Assembly: GCA_034359265.1 (NCBI GenBank) | Contig: CP136892.1 | Location: forward strand, 81,150,001-81,214,000 | Direction: 5' to 3' | Length of the DNA: 64,000 nt | Origin: Canna indica | Taxonomy: Eukaryota; Streptophyta; Magnoliopsida; Zingiberales; Cannaceae | Part shown: in pieces, positions 23,894 to 37,430 of the stretch | How positions within the stretch are numbered: the stretch's first letter is position 1 | Layout of the letters: each line of letters begins with the position of its first letter | Position numbers and translations under genes: made by a program | The notes under the pieces: model-generated | The model's input: only the letters and a program-made list of their open reading frames with translations | What the model was told of the DNA's origin: nothing | The model's database searches: none

Positions 23894-26560
23894 TTTTTCA
23901 CAAAGTAAAAATAAAAATTTACATGCTTTTGATACCATACATTGTGATGTGTGGGGTCCCCACAAAGTTCAGACCTATGATGGTCAATCTTATTTTTTGA
24001 CATTAGCAGATGATTCTACAAGAGCTTGTTAGACAATTCATTTTTCCTTAAAAAGCCAAGTACCCGGCCTCCCCACAAACATCATCAAACATGTTGAAAC
24101 TTAGTTCTAAAAAATTATAAAGATTATTAGGAGTGATAATGGAAAGGAGTTCTTCAATTCAACACTTGATAATTTCTTGAAAGACCAATGTATTGTACAT
24201 CAAAGTAGTTTTGTGGAAACACTACATAGACATTTGTTAGAGGTATTTAGGAGTCTCAAGTTTCAGTCAAAGTTACCTCTAAAGTTTTGGGGGGATTGCT
24301 TAATGACTGTCACCTATTTGATAAATTGGTTACCTAGCCCATTATTGAACAATTAGAGTCCCTTTGAGCTTCTTTACAAATGTCAACCCAACATCTTCAC
24401 ATTAAAACAGGGGAGAACAAAATTTAACCTGAGAGCTTATGTGTGTGTATTCATAGGGTATTTGGAAAAAAGAGCTATAAGGTGTATGATTTGAAGGACA
24501 ACTCAATCCATATATCTAGGGACATAACCTTTATTGAGAACATTTTTTCTTTCCGCGCAGAAGATGCAAGGAAAACAATTTTTTCTATTCCAATTCCTAT
24601 GTTTGAAATTGACCAAAATTGCTTCAGTGAAACTCTTGTTCTCACATTAGAAACAAGTCCATATAATTTTCTCTCCACATCACCAACCACTCAAACCTTA
24701 TCAACTCATCTATTTGAAAACACACCTTCCTTCTCTTCAAAGAGCTCAGGAAATGCATCTACTAATGTCAATGAGTAAGGATTTGAGATCCCTATACACA
24801 GAAGTGATGATGAAACATCAAACATATTGAAAAGCTTGGAGAGTGAAAGCACCAGAAAAGACAAGAGAGTGAAAAAGAAAGTAACCCAAGTTTGAGAAAA
24901 AGTCAAAGAGCTGTTAGGAAACCTCTTAGATTTCAGGATTATCAGTGTAACCAATTTATCTCAAACTAGAACCAAGAGGCAGTGACAAAGTTACCCATAT
25001 CCACTCTCAAACTATTTGAACCTATCCAAACTTTCACCTTCTCACAAAGCTTTCATAGCATACATTGACACAAACCGAGACCCACAAACCTATGATATGG
25101 CTGCCAAAAATTCAGTTTGGGTAAAGTCTATGCAGAATGAACTACAAGCATTGAATGAAAATGGCACCTGGGAGTTGTGTGATTTACCTCATGGCAAGAA
25201 AGCTATAGACTGCAAGTGGGTGTACATGACTAAATTTAAACTTGATGGAAAGATAGAAAAGTACAAATCTAGACGGGTAGCAAAGGGGGTTACTCAAGTT
25301 GAAGGGGTAGACTATCAAGAGACTTATGCTCTAGTGTCCAAGATGGCTTCTGTCGGAATTCTATTAGCCATTGCAACATCCAAAAATTGGCTTTTGTACC
25401 AATTGGATTTAAATAATGCATATTTGAATGGGGACTTGAAGGATGAGGTTTATATGATGAAACCACTAGGACTTGGAAACTCAAATGACAGAAGAGTACG
25501 TAGGCTTTTAAAATTAATTTACGAGCTTAAACAAGCTGGTAGGCAATGGTACACCAAGTTGTCCACCGGCATTGTTTCTCAAGGATTCAAACAAAGCACA
25601 TATGATACTTGCATGTTTGTGAGAAACAAACAAGACAAGATGGTAATAATGTTGATTTATGTTGATGACATTATCATAACAAGGACTGATTTAGTTGGAA
25701 TATCATAAATGAAAAATTTCCTAGACAAGCAATTTAAAGTGAAAGATCTAGGTCAATTGACATACTTCCTTGGTTTGGAAGTACACATAACAGATAAAGG
25801 AATCTATGTGAACCAAAGAAAATACATTGTTGATTTATTAACTGATATGGGATTGAGGGATTGTAAACCCAAGGAAACACCCATTCAAATATCCAGTAAG
25901 CATGAAAATGAAGCAAATAAAATTGACCCTCATATTGAAGATATCATTGCTTATAGAAGATTAATAGGCAAACTTTCGTATTTGACTATTACCAGACATG
26001 ATATTGCATATGGTGTTCACAACCTGAGTCAAGCTATTCAGCAACCTAAAGTGTCTCATATGCAAGCTGCATTAAGGATACTTAAATACATTAAAAGGGC
26101 ACCAGGTCCAGGTCTGTTCTATCCAGCAGAAGAAACAAACACAATAATAGGGTATTGTGATGCAGATTGGGGTAATTGTACGTAGTACCACAAGGAGGAT
26201 ATTGTGTCAAAATTGGGTCAGTCCTTGTAAACTGGAAATGTAAAAAGCAAAACACAGTGAGTAGGTCCAGTGCATAAAGTGAGTTGAGATCTATGTCTAG
26301 TGCCACTGCTGAATTAATTTGGGTGAACAACTTGATATCAAACATGGGGATAATTTGCAATGTACCAATTCACTTATACTATGACAACCAAAGTGTCATT
26401 CACATAACACCAATGGCCTATGTTTCATGAGAGAACAAAATATTTAAAAATAAACTATTATTTTATGAGTGAAAAATATCAACAACGATTAATGAAATCA
26501 GCTTTTATTCTAGGAAGAAATTAGCCATCAGCAACATCAGCATATATTATTCAAGTTGAG
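23894..26560 (+). pseudogene. copia integrase, reverse transcriptase and RNase H (broken)
   Basis: Integrase sequence resumes after CACTA-2 and is scattered over frames to about 24780. The reverse transcriptase frame 25016-25708 is well kept: WVKSMQNELQALNENGTWEL, then ETYALVSKMASV, LDLNNAYLNGDLKDEVYM and the catalytic YVDD (25658-25669). A stop at 25706-25708 separates it from RNase H (25709-26185: VKDLGQLTYFLGLEVH, then CDADWGN). After further breaks the region ends with RTKYLKINYYF. It is clearly Ty1/copia pol and not functional as it stands. Confidence 0.88.
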
Positions 26561-26600
26561 CTCAGAGAATCATTTCTCCATTCCTAACTTGAGGGGAGGC

Positions 26601-26860
26601 TGTTAAAGTGCATCAGACATGCATCAGCTCCAATTTAGTTAAAATTTCAGTTTAATTAGTTGCTTAGGGTAGCAATAAATTCACTGTCAATTGCATTAGA
26701 GTTTTCGTTACTTTTCATTCTATTTTTTATCTTCACGTAATTTCCTGTTTCATGTAAGCTACGTTACCTACAGTTAAATTGTACAACTAATGACTCGTAC
26801 CATAAAAGGGCTTTTTAGTCTTTTCCTGCCGGCAATAAGCTGAGGATAAATAGCTCAGCT
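26601..26860 (+). repeat. Truncated 3' LTR of the copia element
   Basis: It starts TGTTAAAGTGCATCAG directly after the polypurine tract GAGGGGAGG (26591-26599). It matches the 5' LTR up to TAGCTCAGCT (26860) and then diverges; about the last 110 bp are missing. Confidence 0.8.
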
Positions 26861-28132
26861 GGTAAAATATATGTTTTTCTCGAAAAAAAAATCAAATTGG
26901 GATAGTTGGTACAGGTAGTGAAGCAGTAGTGCATTATGGGGTTAAAATTTGTAGCAAAGATTGCCAGCTTAGTCTGGAGGTATTGTATGATGAGAATCTA
27001 GATTATTTTTGTTGGAACTTGCGAAATCTCTAGCTCAATTTGTCCTCCTTTTTCCTTTTTTTGGTGGATCCCCATTCCAAACTAGGATTGACTTTTCTTC
27101 CGGGCACCAGCAAAGCAACAGACAATAGCTAGATGGTGGTGAAGGACATGTGTCTTTTTTTTCATTCTTGCAGCATGATCGAAGTCCCACCATGACTGTC
27201 TGTCATGTCATTGCTTTTATCCATGCTCCTGGAGTTGAAGTTAAAGCTCCAAATTGCATATTGTACTCAGTGTGATTGTAAAAAATGATTGCTTTGCAAG
27301 CAATGCCTGATTAGTTCTTTGTTTGGGACAATTCAAGACAACAATGTGTTCTTTAACTGTTGTATTTAGATAGAAAAATATCTGATTAGTTCTTTGAAAT
27401 TCTTCCCTGAAAAATAAAGGTCGACGTGCATAAGCTTCATTGACAAATGGCCCTGTCACCTACACATGCAAAAGAAAAGACACAAAAAAGAATACATTAT
27501 AACATGGATATGATTGGAAGTGGTCGACCCTCATCCTGGGAGAAAACTACTTTTAAGAGACCTTTCATCACTGCACAGAAAGAAGGCAATTGTGGCAGAG
27601 GTTGCCCAGAAAAAAAGGGATATATGTTGCCTTCTTTATTAATTCCCTCCTCTCTAGCTAATCTAACCCTACGGGCCGGTCGGTCCTCCAAATCACCAGT
27701 CCAACAACTCCTTTTTGGGAGAGAAGAGACTGGTAGGTGGGATTACTTTGGAATCTTTGTGGCTTTCAGATCTTTTCATGCTTCATCACCTTATCACTTT
27801 AAGTAATTCCTCAGTCGACCTCGCCATGGACTAATCTTCTTCTCAGCGCATTAAGGAACTGCAGTTCCTCGCTACTCCTATCAATGCAGATATTACTATT
27901 AATGAACATCAAGCTGGCATGCATGCTTTGTTGATCAATTATCGATATATTCTCGATATCCGGAGACATTGAATTGCTCCGAAGGCCGGTTGCCGGAGTC
28001 CGTCCTCAAGTCCAAGTTGACGCCGAACAACCTCAAGGTCCTCAACCTCTTCGACCTCGCCGGTGCTACTGCTTCATCTCCTGCAAATTAACGTACGCCA
28101 TGTTTTAAATACAGCTAAGACCTGCGAGTTAC
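26861..28132. other. Region between copia and the B3 gene; possible exon-like scraps
   Basis: No complete gene is seen. Two stretches read as protein over a short span: near 26889-27030 (+ strand, GIVGTGSEAVVHYGVKIC) and a GC-rich one near 27970-28090 (+ strand, LPESVLKSKLTPNNLKVLN, ending in a stop). Neither is recognised and neither has supporting exons. Part of this may be 3' UTR of the B3 gene. Confidence 0.4.
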
Positions 28133-28720
28133 TTAGTCTGCAGAAAAACTTTTACCTGCTTGAAGAAGGCAGTGGCAGTCTTGTTTCGCTGAACCAGTAA
28201 GAGAAGAGTAGGAATCACCGGAGCTCATATTCGGACGAGCACCATCAAGCGCGGCGATTGCGGGAAGATTTGGCGGCGGGCTCTTCAAATTCTCACTTGC
28301 ACCTCTGCGCCGGCGCCACCCGATGTACAGACGGTAGCCGCCGCCATCAACTCGCGCGCGCTCGAAGACAACGACGTCGCCGGGGAAGAGCATCTTCTCC
28401 TTGACGAAGCGGCTCCACCCTTTGGTGAGCACGTAGCTCTGGCTGCTGCTCCAGTACGAGTAGCGGAATCGCCACGGCCTGCCGGCCTCGTCTTCGCAGC
28501 TCAGCGACTGGTCTTTCGTCTCGGTGGAGCCGCCTTGGAGGGGGAAGTACTTCTCCGCGTGCTGCTTTGGAATCACCAGCCTGTTGAGCTTCCCGACGTC
28601 GCTCGGAGTCAGAGGCTTCTCAAACATGTGCTCTCTGATCTCTTGGTGAGGTAAGAGTGGCTCCGAAGACGACCATCCTCCATGGCTTTGGCAATGCTGT
28701 GGCGACGTCTCAGGTTTCAT
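28133..28720 (-). CDS. B3-domain transcription factor, NGATHA-like (NGAL) type
   Basis: An intronless frame on the - strand encodes 195 residues from ATG 28720. An in-frame upstream ATG at 28798 would add 26 residues of unusual composition. The B3 DNA-binding domain spans residues about 32-138: [20 protein letters not shown], then [38 protein letters not shown] and [10 protein letters not shown]. This matches the RAV/NGATHA branch of B3 proteins. No AP2 domain is present, so it is not a RAV protein, and the early [14 protein letters not shown] matches NGAL members. Such proteins act in the nucleus as repressors of leaf and flower organ growth. The tail after the domain is short, shorter than many NGA proteins. 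No breaks are seen. A TATA-like CTATATATTA lies upstream near 28835. Confidence 0.88.
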   Translation of the reverse strand: MKPETSPQHCQSHGGWSSSEPLLPHQEIREHMFEKPLTPSDVGKLNRLVIPKQHAEKYFPLQGGSTETKDQSLSCEDEAGRPWRFRYSYWSSSQSYVLTKGWSRFVKEKMLFPGDVVVFERARVDGGGYRLYIGWRRRRGASENLKSPPPNLPAIAALDGARPNMSSGDSYSSLTGSAKQDCHCLLQAGKSFSAD

Positions 28721-28889
28721 GGTAGACGTGCTTGTAATGACTGCTGATCGAATTAAAGAATGAGAAGGGGGGATCAGAGATGGGATGCACAAGATCATCA
28801 AGAGCAGTGAATGATATGATAGCGGAACTGTAAACTAATATATAGACTATATATCATCAACTGTAGTATGTCCTTTCAAGTTTCACGAG

Positions 28890-28913
28890 CGAGAGAGAGA
28901 GAGAGAGAGAGAG
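28890..28913. repeat. (GA)n microsatellite upstream of the B3 gene
   Basis: About 12 GA units, 90-115 bp upstream of the longest B3 reading frame. GA/CT runs are common in plant promoters and 5' leaders. Confidence 0.85.
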
Positions 28914-29810
28914 TTTGAGTTTAGTGAGGACAGCTGACATTGATCAATTATACCCAATCAATCCTACTCTATTCAGTTTTGTCCAAAAACATCTCTGTTA
29001 AGGAAATCAAGCTTTGACATGATTCACCTTCTCTCTTTTTTAATTAGAATATATAATTAATATGTTTAAAACATATATAATCTAGTTAAGTTATAAGCCC
29101 TTCCAGATTTTAAGGTTTGGTAAAGTCAAATTAAAATAATTAATTGAATAATTAAATGCTTTATTATTCTCACTATTGATATATATATGTAGATCTAGCT
29201 AGGAATCCAAATTAAAATATCCCATCTACCCCCTTGGGGTGTAATTGAATTAATAAATATATGCAGCATGAAAGATAGAGTGATATTGTGGTCAAGAAAG
29301 TGAGTGATGCAGTACATTAAAGTGTCATCATGTGAGAGTGTGAGACATAACACTGAGTGAGACTCAGGTAATTACTTTGCATGTGAGATGTTTGAACTCC
29401 TATACTGCAGGCATTTTATTGGCCAAAATCTGTGACATGAAGAGTCAGGGTTCAATTTCTGGGTGTTGGAAGACAAGATCATTTTGTCTTAAGTTGGTGC
29501 AACCTCTGTTCAGTCTCAGTCTCAGATTTATGATTACAGTACTTTGTCTTTTACTTTTCTCTTTTAACCCAGTATATTTGCTCAGATATCACAAGCTTAC
29601 TGTTTGATTTAAAACCTGCTCTTTACACTCACTTGGTAATATGTGAAGTCATGTTTTCTCTTACCCAGTGGCCAGTTCTGTACATTATGAACAGCACATG
29701 TTTTGGACATTGGTAGTGGTACTTGTAGAGGATTTGGTAGGAATCTAAAGCTTTAACTAGCTTTTATATATATATATATATATATACATTATCCTCCTGC
29801 ACAATTCAAA
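28914..29810. other. Intergenic AT-rich stretch
   Basis: Probably includes the B3 promoter side. No gene recognised. A (TA)n run lies at about 29766-29786. Confidence 0.5.
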
Positions 29811-30481
29811 GGACCCATTTGGTTCGCAAACTGCACATCACAGGACACCAGACAGGGACAAGGACATGACATCAGATGTCCTGGAACAATAGCTATACCG
29901 TATTTGTTTCGTCAAGAATATGACACGATATTCCGTTCTGTCCTGCGTTTGTTTCGCTATAACAAAGTATTATATATGACAAATGACTAAAATACCCTTG
30001 TAAATTAGTCTTAAAATTAATTAATATGTAAAAAAATACTAATATATAGTATCAAATACTTTAATACAATAAGAAGTTTTAGTATAACTAATAAGTGTTC
30101 AACTAATTTTCAATTAACCTAAAAGTATAACAATAGGATAATACCGAAAAATATAAAAATCATACCAAACGATTTCCAATCTGAAATCTGACACCACCAT
30201 CGCGTTCAGAACGCGAAAATTTACAACTTTGGTATTCACCTCGACTCGATCCGACAATTCTACGATCAAAAAAATGGATAATTTTGACAATTGCAGCCCT
30301 TGTCCTCCGCTCGATTTCGGTGTACCGAGAAATTTTTCAGTACACCAAAATGGGTGGAAATCCTGTCCCGAACAAGGAGAAGTCCTTGTCCCGAAGCTTC
30401 TTTTGCAAACCAAACGGGGGACGACATGGGCGGATGTCCAGTCCGGCCAGTCCCCCGTTTTTTAGCAAACCAAACGGGCCC
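29811..30481. mobile_element. Tourist/Harbinger-like MITE (671 bp)
   Basis: The left end GGACCCATTTGGTTCGCAAA and the right end (reverse complement GGGCCCGTTTGGTTTGC) are imperfect inverted repeats of the GGSCC..GTTTGG type. A 3-bp AAA flank is present on both sides (29808-29810 and 30482-30484). No transposase reading is seen inside. Confidence 0.72.
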
Positions 30482-32495
<2,014 letters not shown>

Positions 32496-32689
32496 AGATC
32501 TAATATATCATGAATAGTGAAAATAATTAGAACAAAATTAAATTGACAATATTTGAACATGCGGTGACAAAAAGAAGATGTGAGGAGCCACGATTTTTGA
32601 CTGAGGTGGACAAGACATCCGCATGCACTTCACGTACTTTTTTAACGCAATGCATGCATGCAGTATACAAATTACAACAGCCCCGAATC

Positions 32690-32732
<43 letters not shown>

Positions 32733-32990
32733 ACTAATGAGTACATGAGATTAATTTAGTTTTATTCTTAATTAACCCCACATATAACTTAATTAATTTA
32801 TATGATTTAAGTAGTATAATATAATGCATAATCGAAGTCTAGATGGAATTAGTTTGATGTATTCCTGTAGACAGATGAGCCTAACAAATCCAGTCTTTAT
32901 TCTTCTTCTTAACTGATGCCCGGCCCAAACTTTGATGGTGCAGTAATTCGCCACGTGGCAGATCGGATGCATACTTTTCAATTGCATAAT
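32496..32990 (+). repeat. Duplicated block, copy A (1.4 kb upstream of the SDR gene)
   Basis: It matches 62021-62555 in the same orientation, from AGATCTAATATATCATG to GCATAAT. Copy A has about 60 bp more near 32548-32607 and a (TA)n run at 32693-32731. Both copies keep an RY repeat TGCATGCATGCA (32651-32662) and a G-box/ABRE palindrome GCCACGTGGC (32950-32959). No coding potential seen. Confidence 0.85.
32950..32959. promoter_or_regulatory. G-box/ABRE-like palindrome in copy A
   Basis: GCCACGTGGC is a strong plant bZIP/bHLH core by established knowledge, conserved at 62514-62523 in the second copy. Whether it acts on the SDR gene 1.5 kb downstream is unknown. Confidence 0.45.
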
Positions 32991-34330
32991 TTTTTAGGGT
33001 TTATTTAATTGACACACTACCTACTTTGTATATTAAATTAACGGTCTACTCCCAATGGCTTTTTACTAATTGTATATTAAATTTTAAGAAAGTTGCATCG
33101 AGCAAATGATTATAAATGAAAAAAATATAGACTATACATTAACTATCAAATTAAATCATAAATGCTAAAAAAAATATGTCTATCACGCTTCATGATGCCC
33201 ATAAAATTATATGCATCAATTTATAATTTATAATGACACAACTAGAAGTTAAAAATAGAATTATTTTACATAATATTTATAGTAATTTTATATAATTTAG
33301 TATATACTTTTTGAATTATATTGCATTTAATTTAAAATTTTATTATATTGTTATTAATTAAAAATATATAATACTTTTGAATATTTCTTGAATATTTAAA
33401 ATATATAATATTATATTTTGATTATTTTTCTCTATATTTCTTGTTTATTCCCTAAGCTAACTAAATAAAATAATTTTATTCCTGCTCTATTCTTAATGTA
33501 AATCAAATAAGATTTATTTTTTATCTATTTCATTCTTTGTCTATTCCTATTTCTTATGATATCATTTCATCCGATCAAACCCACTCTAAATTAATTAATG
33601 TTTTAATCCAGTTCTAGCTAGTTCTAGCTCAGTCCATTGGCATGCAGTCGATTGGCTAGCTGATCCCCGGATATATTAATTAATTTAGCTTTAAATTTTG
33701 CTACCTTATTAGTTTTTCTTAAAATAAGTTACAATGTAATTGAATTAATCAACATATAAACTATTTAAACTAATCTAGATAATTAATTAATATAAAACAA
33801 ATTAACCTAATAATTAGTTTTGACGTAGGTAGGATTAACCTCCAGCAAGCTTACAAGTTAAAGAAAACAGACCAAATACATGTATTAGAATACTATGCAT
33901 TAATTCTTACATGAGTACGTTGACCCGCTCTGAAGTCATTAAGAAATAACCAAAGACATGTTCTAATTAATTCTCATACGTACCTTGTTAGCTACAGATA
34001 TGAACACATGCTAATGACGTAATTAACCACATATTAATTATGTACCCTAATTCGTTCACATTACAATTCTCAACTCATGCTAATGATCTTTAATTAATTT
34101 CACATGTCTAAATTTAAGTAGGCAGCAATGACAACTACATTGCCACAATAATTTCATTAATGAGAATATATATATAACTTGCACTCATATTAATCCTCTC
34201 GGTGCCAACCGTGGGCACAGGCAATATGTTATATGTTATTTAGAGATTTAGAATTTGATCTTTAGTATGATTACTATTATGACTTTTTATATTTGTTAAA
34301 AATAAATATTAATCGTCTCCATCTCTATCT
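32991..34330. other. AT-rich SDR upstream region
   Basis: No gene recognised. The sequence is mostly TTAATTAATT-type AT-rich DNA. Confidence 0.5.
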
Positions 34331-34337
34331 ATCTCTC

Positions 34338-34346
34338 TCTATATAC
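34338..34346 (+). promoter_or_regulatory. TATA-like box of the SDR gene
   Basis: TCTATATAC follows a CT-rich tract about 90 bp before the ATG, a usual distance for a short plant 5' leader. Confidence 0.45.
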
Positions 34347-34430
34347 GCTTATGTCCTGAAGCCACAACCTAAAAAGACTTGAGCATCCATTCTAAGAAGA
34401 AGAAGCTGAAGTCTGAAGAGTTCAATTTCC

Positions 34431-35339
34431 ATGGCTAGTCGCAATGGACTTCCAGTTTCCTCTGTCAGAAGGTAGTTTCTTCATTTTAATTAATGCTCCA
34501 AATTCTCTAGTATTATTAAACATATATATTATAAAAGCAGGTTGGAAGGAAAGGTAGCTTTCATCACCGGTGGCGCAGCCGGCGCCGGTGAGGCCACCGC
34601 CAGGCTCTTTGTCCGCCACGGAGCCAAGGTTGTCATCGGCGACGTTAGGGACGAGCTCGGCCGCTCCGTCGCCGCCAGCATCGTCCCTGACGACGTCATC
34701 ACCTACGTGCATTGTGACGTCGCCAAGGAGGCCGACGTTGCGCGCGCCGTCGACCTCGCCGTCGCCAAGTACGGCGGCCTCGACATCGTCTTCAACAACG
34801 CTGCCGTTCTCGACCACAGCCGGTCCAGGATCACCGACGTCGACGTCTCCGACTTCGGCCGGGTTCTCGAAGTCAACCTGACGGGGGTCTTCCTCGGGAT
34901 CAAGCACGCGGTGCGCGCGATGATGAAGGGGGAAGAGGGGCGCCGCCGCCGGGGGAGCATCATCAACAACGGGAGCGTGGCGTCGGTGGTCGGCGGGGTG
35001 GCGACGCACGCCTACGTCGCGTCGAAGCACGCGGTGGTGGGGCTGACGAAGAGCGCGGCGGCGGAGCTGGGGCAGCACGGGATCCGGGTGAACTGCATCT
35101 CGCCGTTCGCGTACGCCACGGCGCTGGCATGCGAGTTCATGGAGAGGGACGAGAAGGGGATCGAGGAGCTCGTTGGCCGCGTGGGCAACCTCAAGGGGCC
35201 GGTGCTGAGGGCGGAGGACGTGGCGCAGGCCGCCATATACCTCGGAAGCGACGAGTCCGGCTTTGTGAGCGGCCACAACTTCGTCATCGACGGCGGCTTC
35301 ACCACCGTCAACAACGCCTTCGGCCTCTTCAAGCAGTAG
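34431..35339 (+). CDS. Classical short-chain dehydrogenase/reductase (SDR110C type), two exons
   Basis: Exon 1 (34431-34471) and exon 2 (34541-35339) join across a 69-bp GT-AG intron to encode 279 residues. The NAD(P)-binding motif TGGAAGAG is at residues 23-30, CDV with the adenine-contact Asp near 73, NNAA at 99-102, and the catalytic Ser159, Tyr172 and Lys176 (YVASK). The C-terminus has GHNFVIDGGF, as in plant secoisolariciresinol dehydrogenase, ABA2-, momilactone A synthase- and borneol dehydrogenase-like enzymes. These cytosolic NAD-dependent enzymes oxidise alcohols of terpenoids, lignans or xanthoxin; the substrate cannot be told from sequence. The early intron is typical of the family. 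Third positions are strongly G/C in contrast to the AT-rich flanks. No breaks; the gene looks functional. Confidence 0.95.
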
Positions 35340-35359
35340 AACTAATATGTCATATTATA

Positions 35360-35365
35360 AATAAA
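35360..35365 (+). terminator. Poly(A) signal of the SDR gene
   Basis: AATAAA, 21 bp after the stop codon; close to the stop, so downstream signals may also be used. Confidence 0.45.
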
Positions 35366-35399
35366 TATGTCTGCTATTATATGTGTCGTTATAATTAAT

Positions 35400-37420
35400 T
35401 AATTTCTAAGTGGTAAGTATTAATTAATAAAAATATATATTTGTAGCAAAATTCCAATTATGATTCTTTTTACTCCAAAATGACACAGACTGTACTATTA
35501 AGACATGCTCGATGGGATGACTAACATCGTCTAACTCCAAAACATTGGACTAATTAATATGCTTAAGAGCTAAAAGTAATGAAACATCATGCTTGAGTTT
35601 TAAGTTATTGTCAAGATCCAAGTCAAATCAATGCTCAGGGCAAAATAATACACACCTTAGTTAAGGACTTATGAAGCTTAGGAGGGCAGCTGCTCTATCC
35701 AACTCAAGCAATCATTTCTTAAGTATGCTCCATCGTATAGTCGAGAACTAGGTCAGGCTCCGATACCAATTATCATCTATCACTTTTATAGGCTTAATTT
35801 AATCGTCGCTCTAAGCCTCTAATGCTTAAGTTGAGCTTTACGATAGTAAATTCATTAAATCTTATTGACCAACACAACATCTAATATACAACACATGTGA
35901 GACTAAATTAGAATAGTATTATAATTGTTATACACACCTAGGATTAATTCTAGAGTGGGGAATATTACATAGGGGTTAAGTAATAGGGAACACAACAAAG
36001 TAGATAACAACTTACAATAATATTATCAAGATGATCTTGCAACACGAATACCCGAGTACTTATAAAATGGAAATATGATAATTAAGAATACTCGTAGAGA
36101 AGATTTAACCACAAGTCTTGAAACTAAACATAAAGAAAATATATTAGAAGGCGAAAACACCTCGTACGTCTCCTCCTTGTAGACACTAGCTATCAAAAGA
36201 CTTTGCACTAAACATCATATCTACTAATCTGAAGTAAAAAAAACAATAAAATTTAGCATTTTTCAATATGCTAAAAAAATAAAGATAATACAACACTATA
36301 TATGCTTTGATGATAAGCCAATTACATGCAACCAAATACAACGATGTATTATTAAGTACCCAATCAAGAGCAAGTAGACAAATGAATTTCCCCCCACTCT
36401 TACACCCCAAGAGTGGTACCTTAATTAAGCCCTCTCTAGCAAGAGCTACAACTATACCATAAATAGAATTAAACACGTAGGCATCGCACTTTAGTGCCAT
36501 ACACTCGAATTTCTAGTGCAAAAGAATGATCGTCAATATCATCACTTATGCTTAATTAGTCGAAAGATATATATTTCTCGAAGCCCATATCAGATTAATT
36601 TGTGCACCATGCTATCTAGATACACACATATTTTTTACTCGATTCATAACTAAATAACATGAACATAAGGAATAATCATGATAATTGGTAACACAAAGAA
36701 TAACAATCAATTCAATTCACAATCTCATGTAATTGATTAAATGACATTACTTAAGTCACATGACATATTATATTACACACAGTTAACAATTTCAACTCCT
36801 AACTCTAATTAACTTATCCACTATAATTAAATTGATCACAAATAAGATGCATGCTTTACTCAAAGACAATATTTTAATTAGTTTATCAAAGTTTATCTTG
36901 GATTTTAAAATCAATAACTAGTCAAATATAAATATTTGCTAATATATATAATGAATTTTATTCTCCTGTAACGTGATCTGATGGGACAAGTGTATATTGA
37001 ATGAAATTAAGTCAAACAACATGCATGAAGGAATACATATATAATTTAGTCAAAAAATCACATGATTCCAATTTGAAACCCAACCTCAATATAAAATAAT
37101 TAATAATAAGGCAAATTAAATACTAAGCGTATTTAATTAATGGTTGCTTATAGTGTTATTTTAATGTCACTAGAAACATATTCATGTATGTCTACAGTAT
37201 TGTGACACCATTTTTGTATACATGTGGATCACTATGTTTGGTGTGTTTCTCCAGCCAAGATCCACAATTTAGCCATGTGTGTCACTTGAAAGTATATACC
37301 AGTTATCTAAAGTCTATCTTATGTTCAACCTTGCAGACAAATATACTGGATATGAGATTAGTGATGATGATCTTATTTTTGAAGAAAATATATATGGATA
37401 AAGATGTTGAATGGAATATA
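35400..37420. other. Intergenic stretch, possible old retroelement trace
   Basis: No gene recognised. Near 35758-35771, on the - strand, TTGGTATCGGAGCC resembles a copia primer site (TGGTATCAGAGCC), which hints at a small LTR element remnant, but LTR pairs were not found by eye. Confidence 0.4.
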
Positions 37421-37430
37421 GGTGGTGAAA

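Larger units (their letters stand above)
10650..26860 (+). mobile_element. Ty1/copia LTR retrotransposon, split by CACTA-2
   Basis: The order is 5' LTR, primer site, gag, protease, the start of integrase, a CACTA insertion at 12826, the rest of integrase, reverse transcriptase, RNase H, polypurine tract and a truncated 3' LTR. Integrase lies before reverse transcriptase, which defines copia rather than gypsy. Gag and pol both carry stops or frameshifts, and the 3' LTR ends early at about 26860. The element is dead. Confidence 0.88.

Noticed and set aside
34422..35276. 284-codon frame antisense to the SDR gene
   Set aside because: Shadow of the GC-rich SDR exon; the sense frame has the full SDR motif set.
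35758..35771. A complete small LTR retroelement (TRIM) around a primer-site-like motif
   Set aside because: No matching pair of terminal repeats was found by eye; kept only as a hint.
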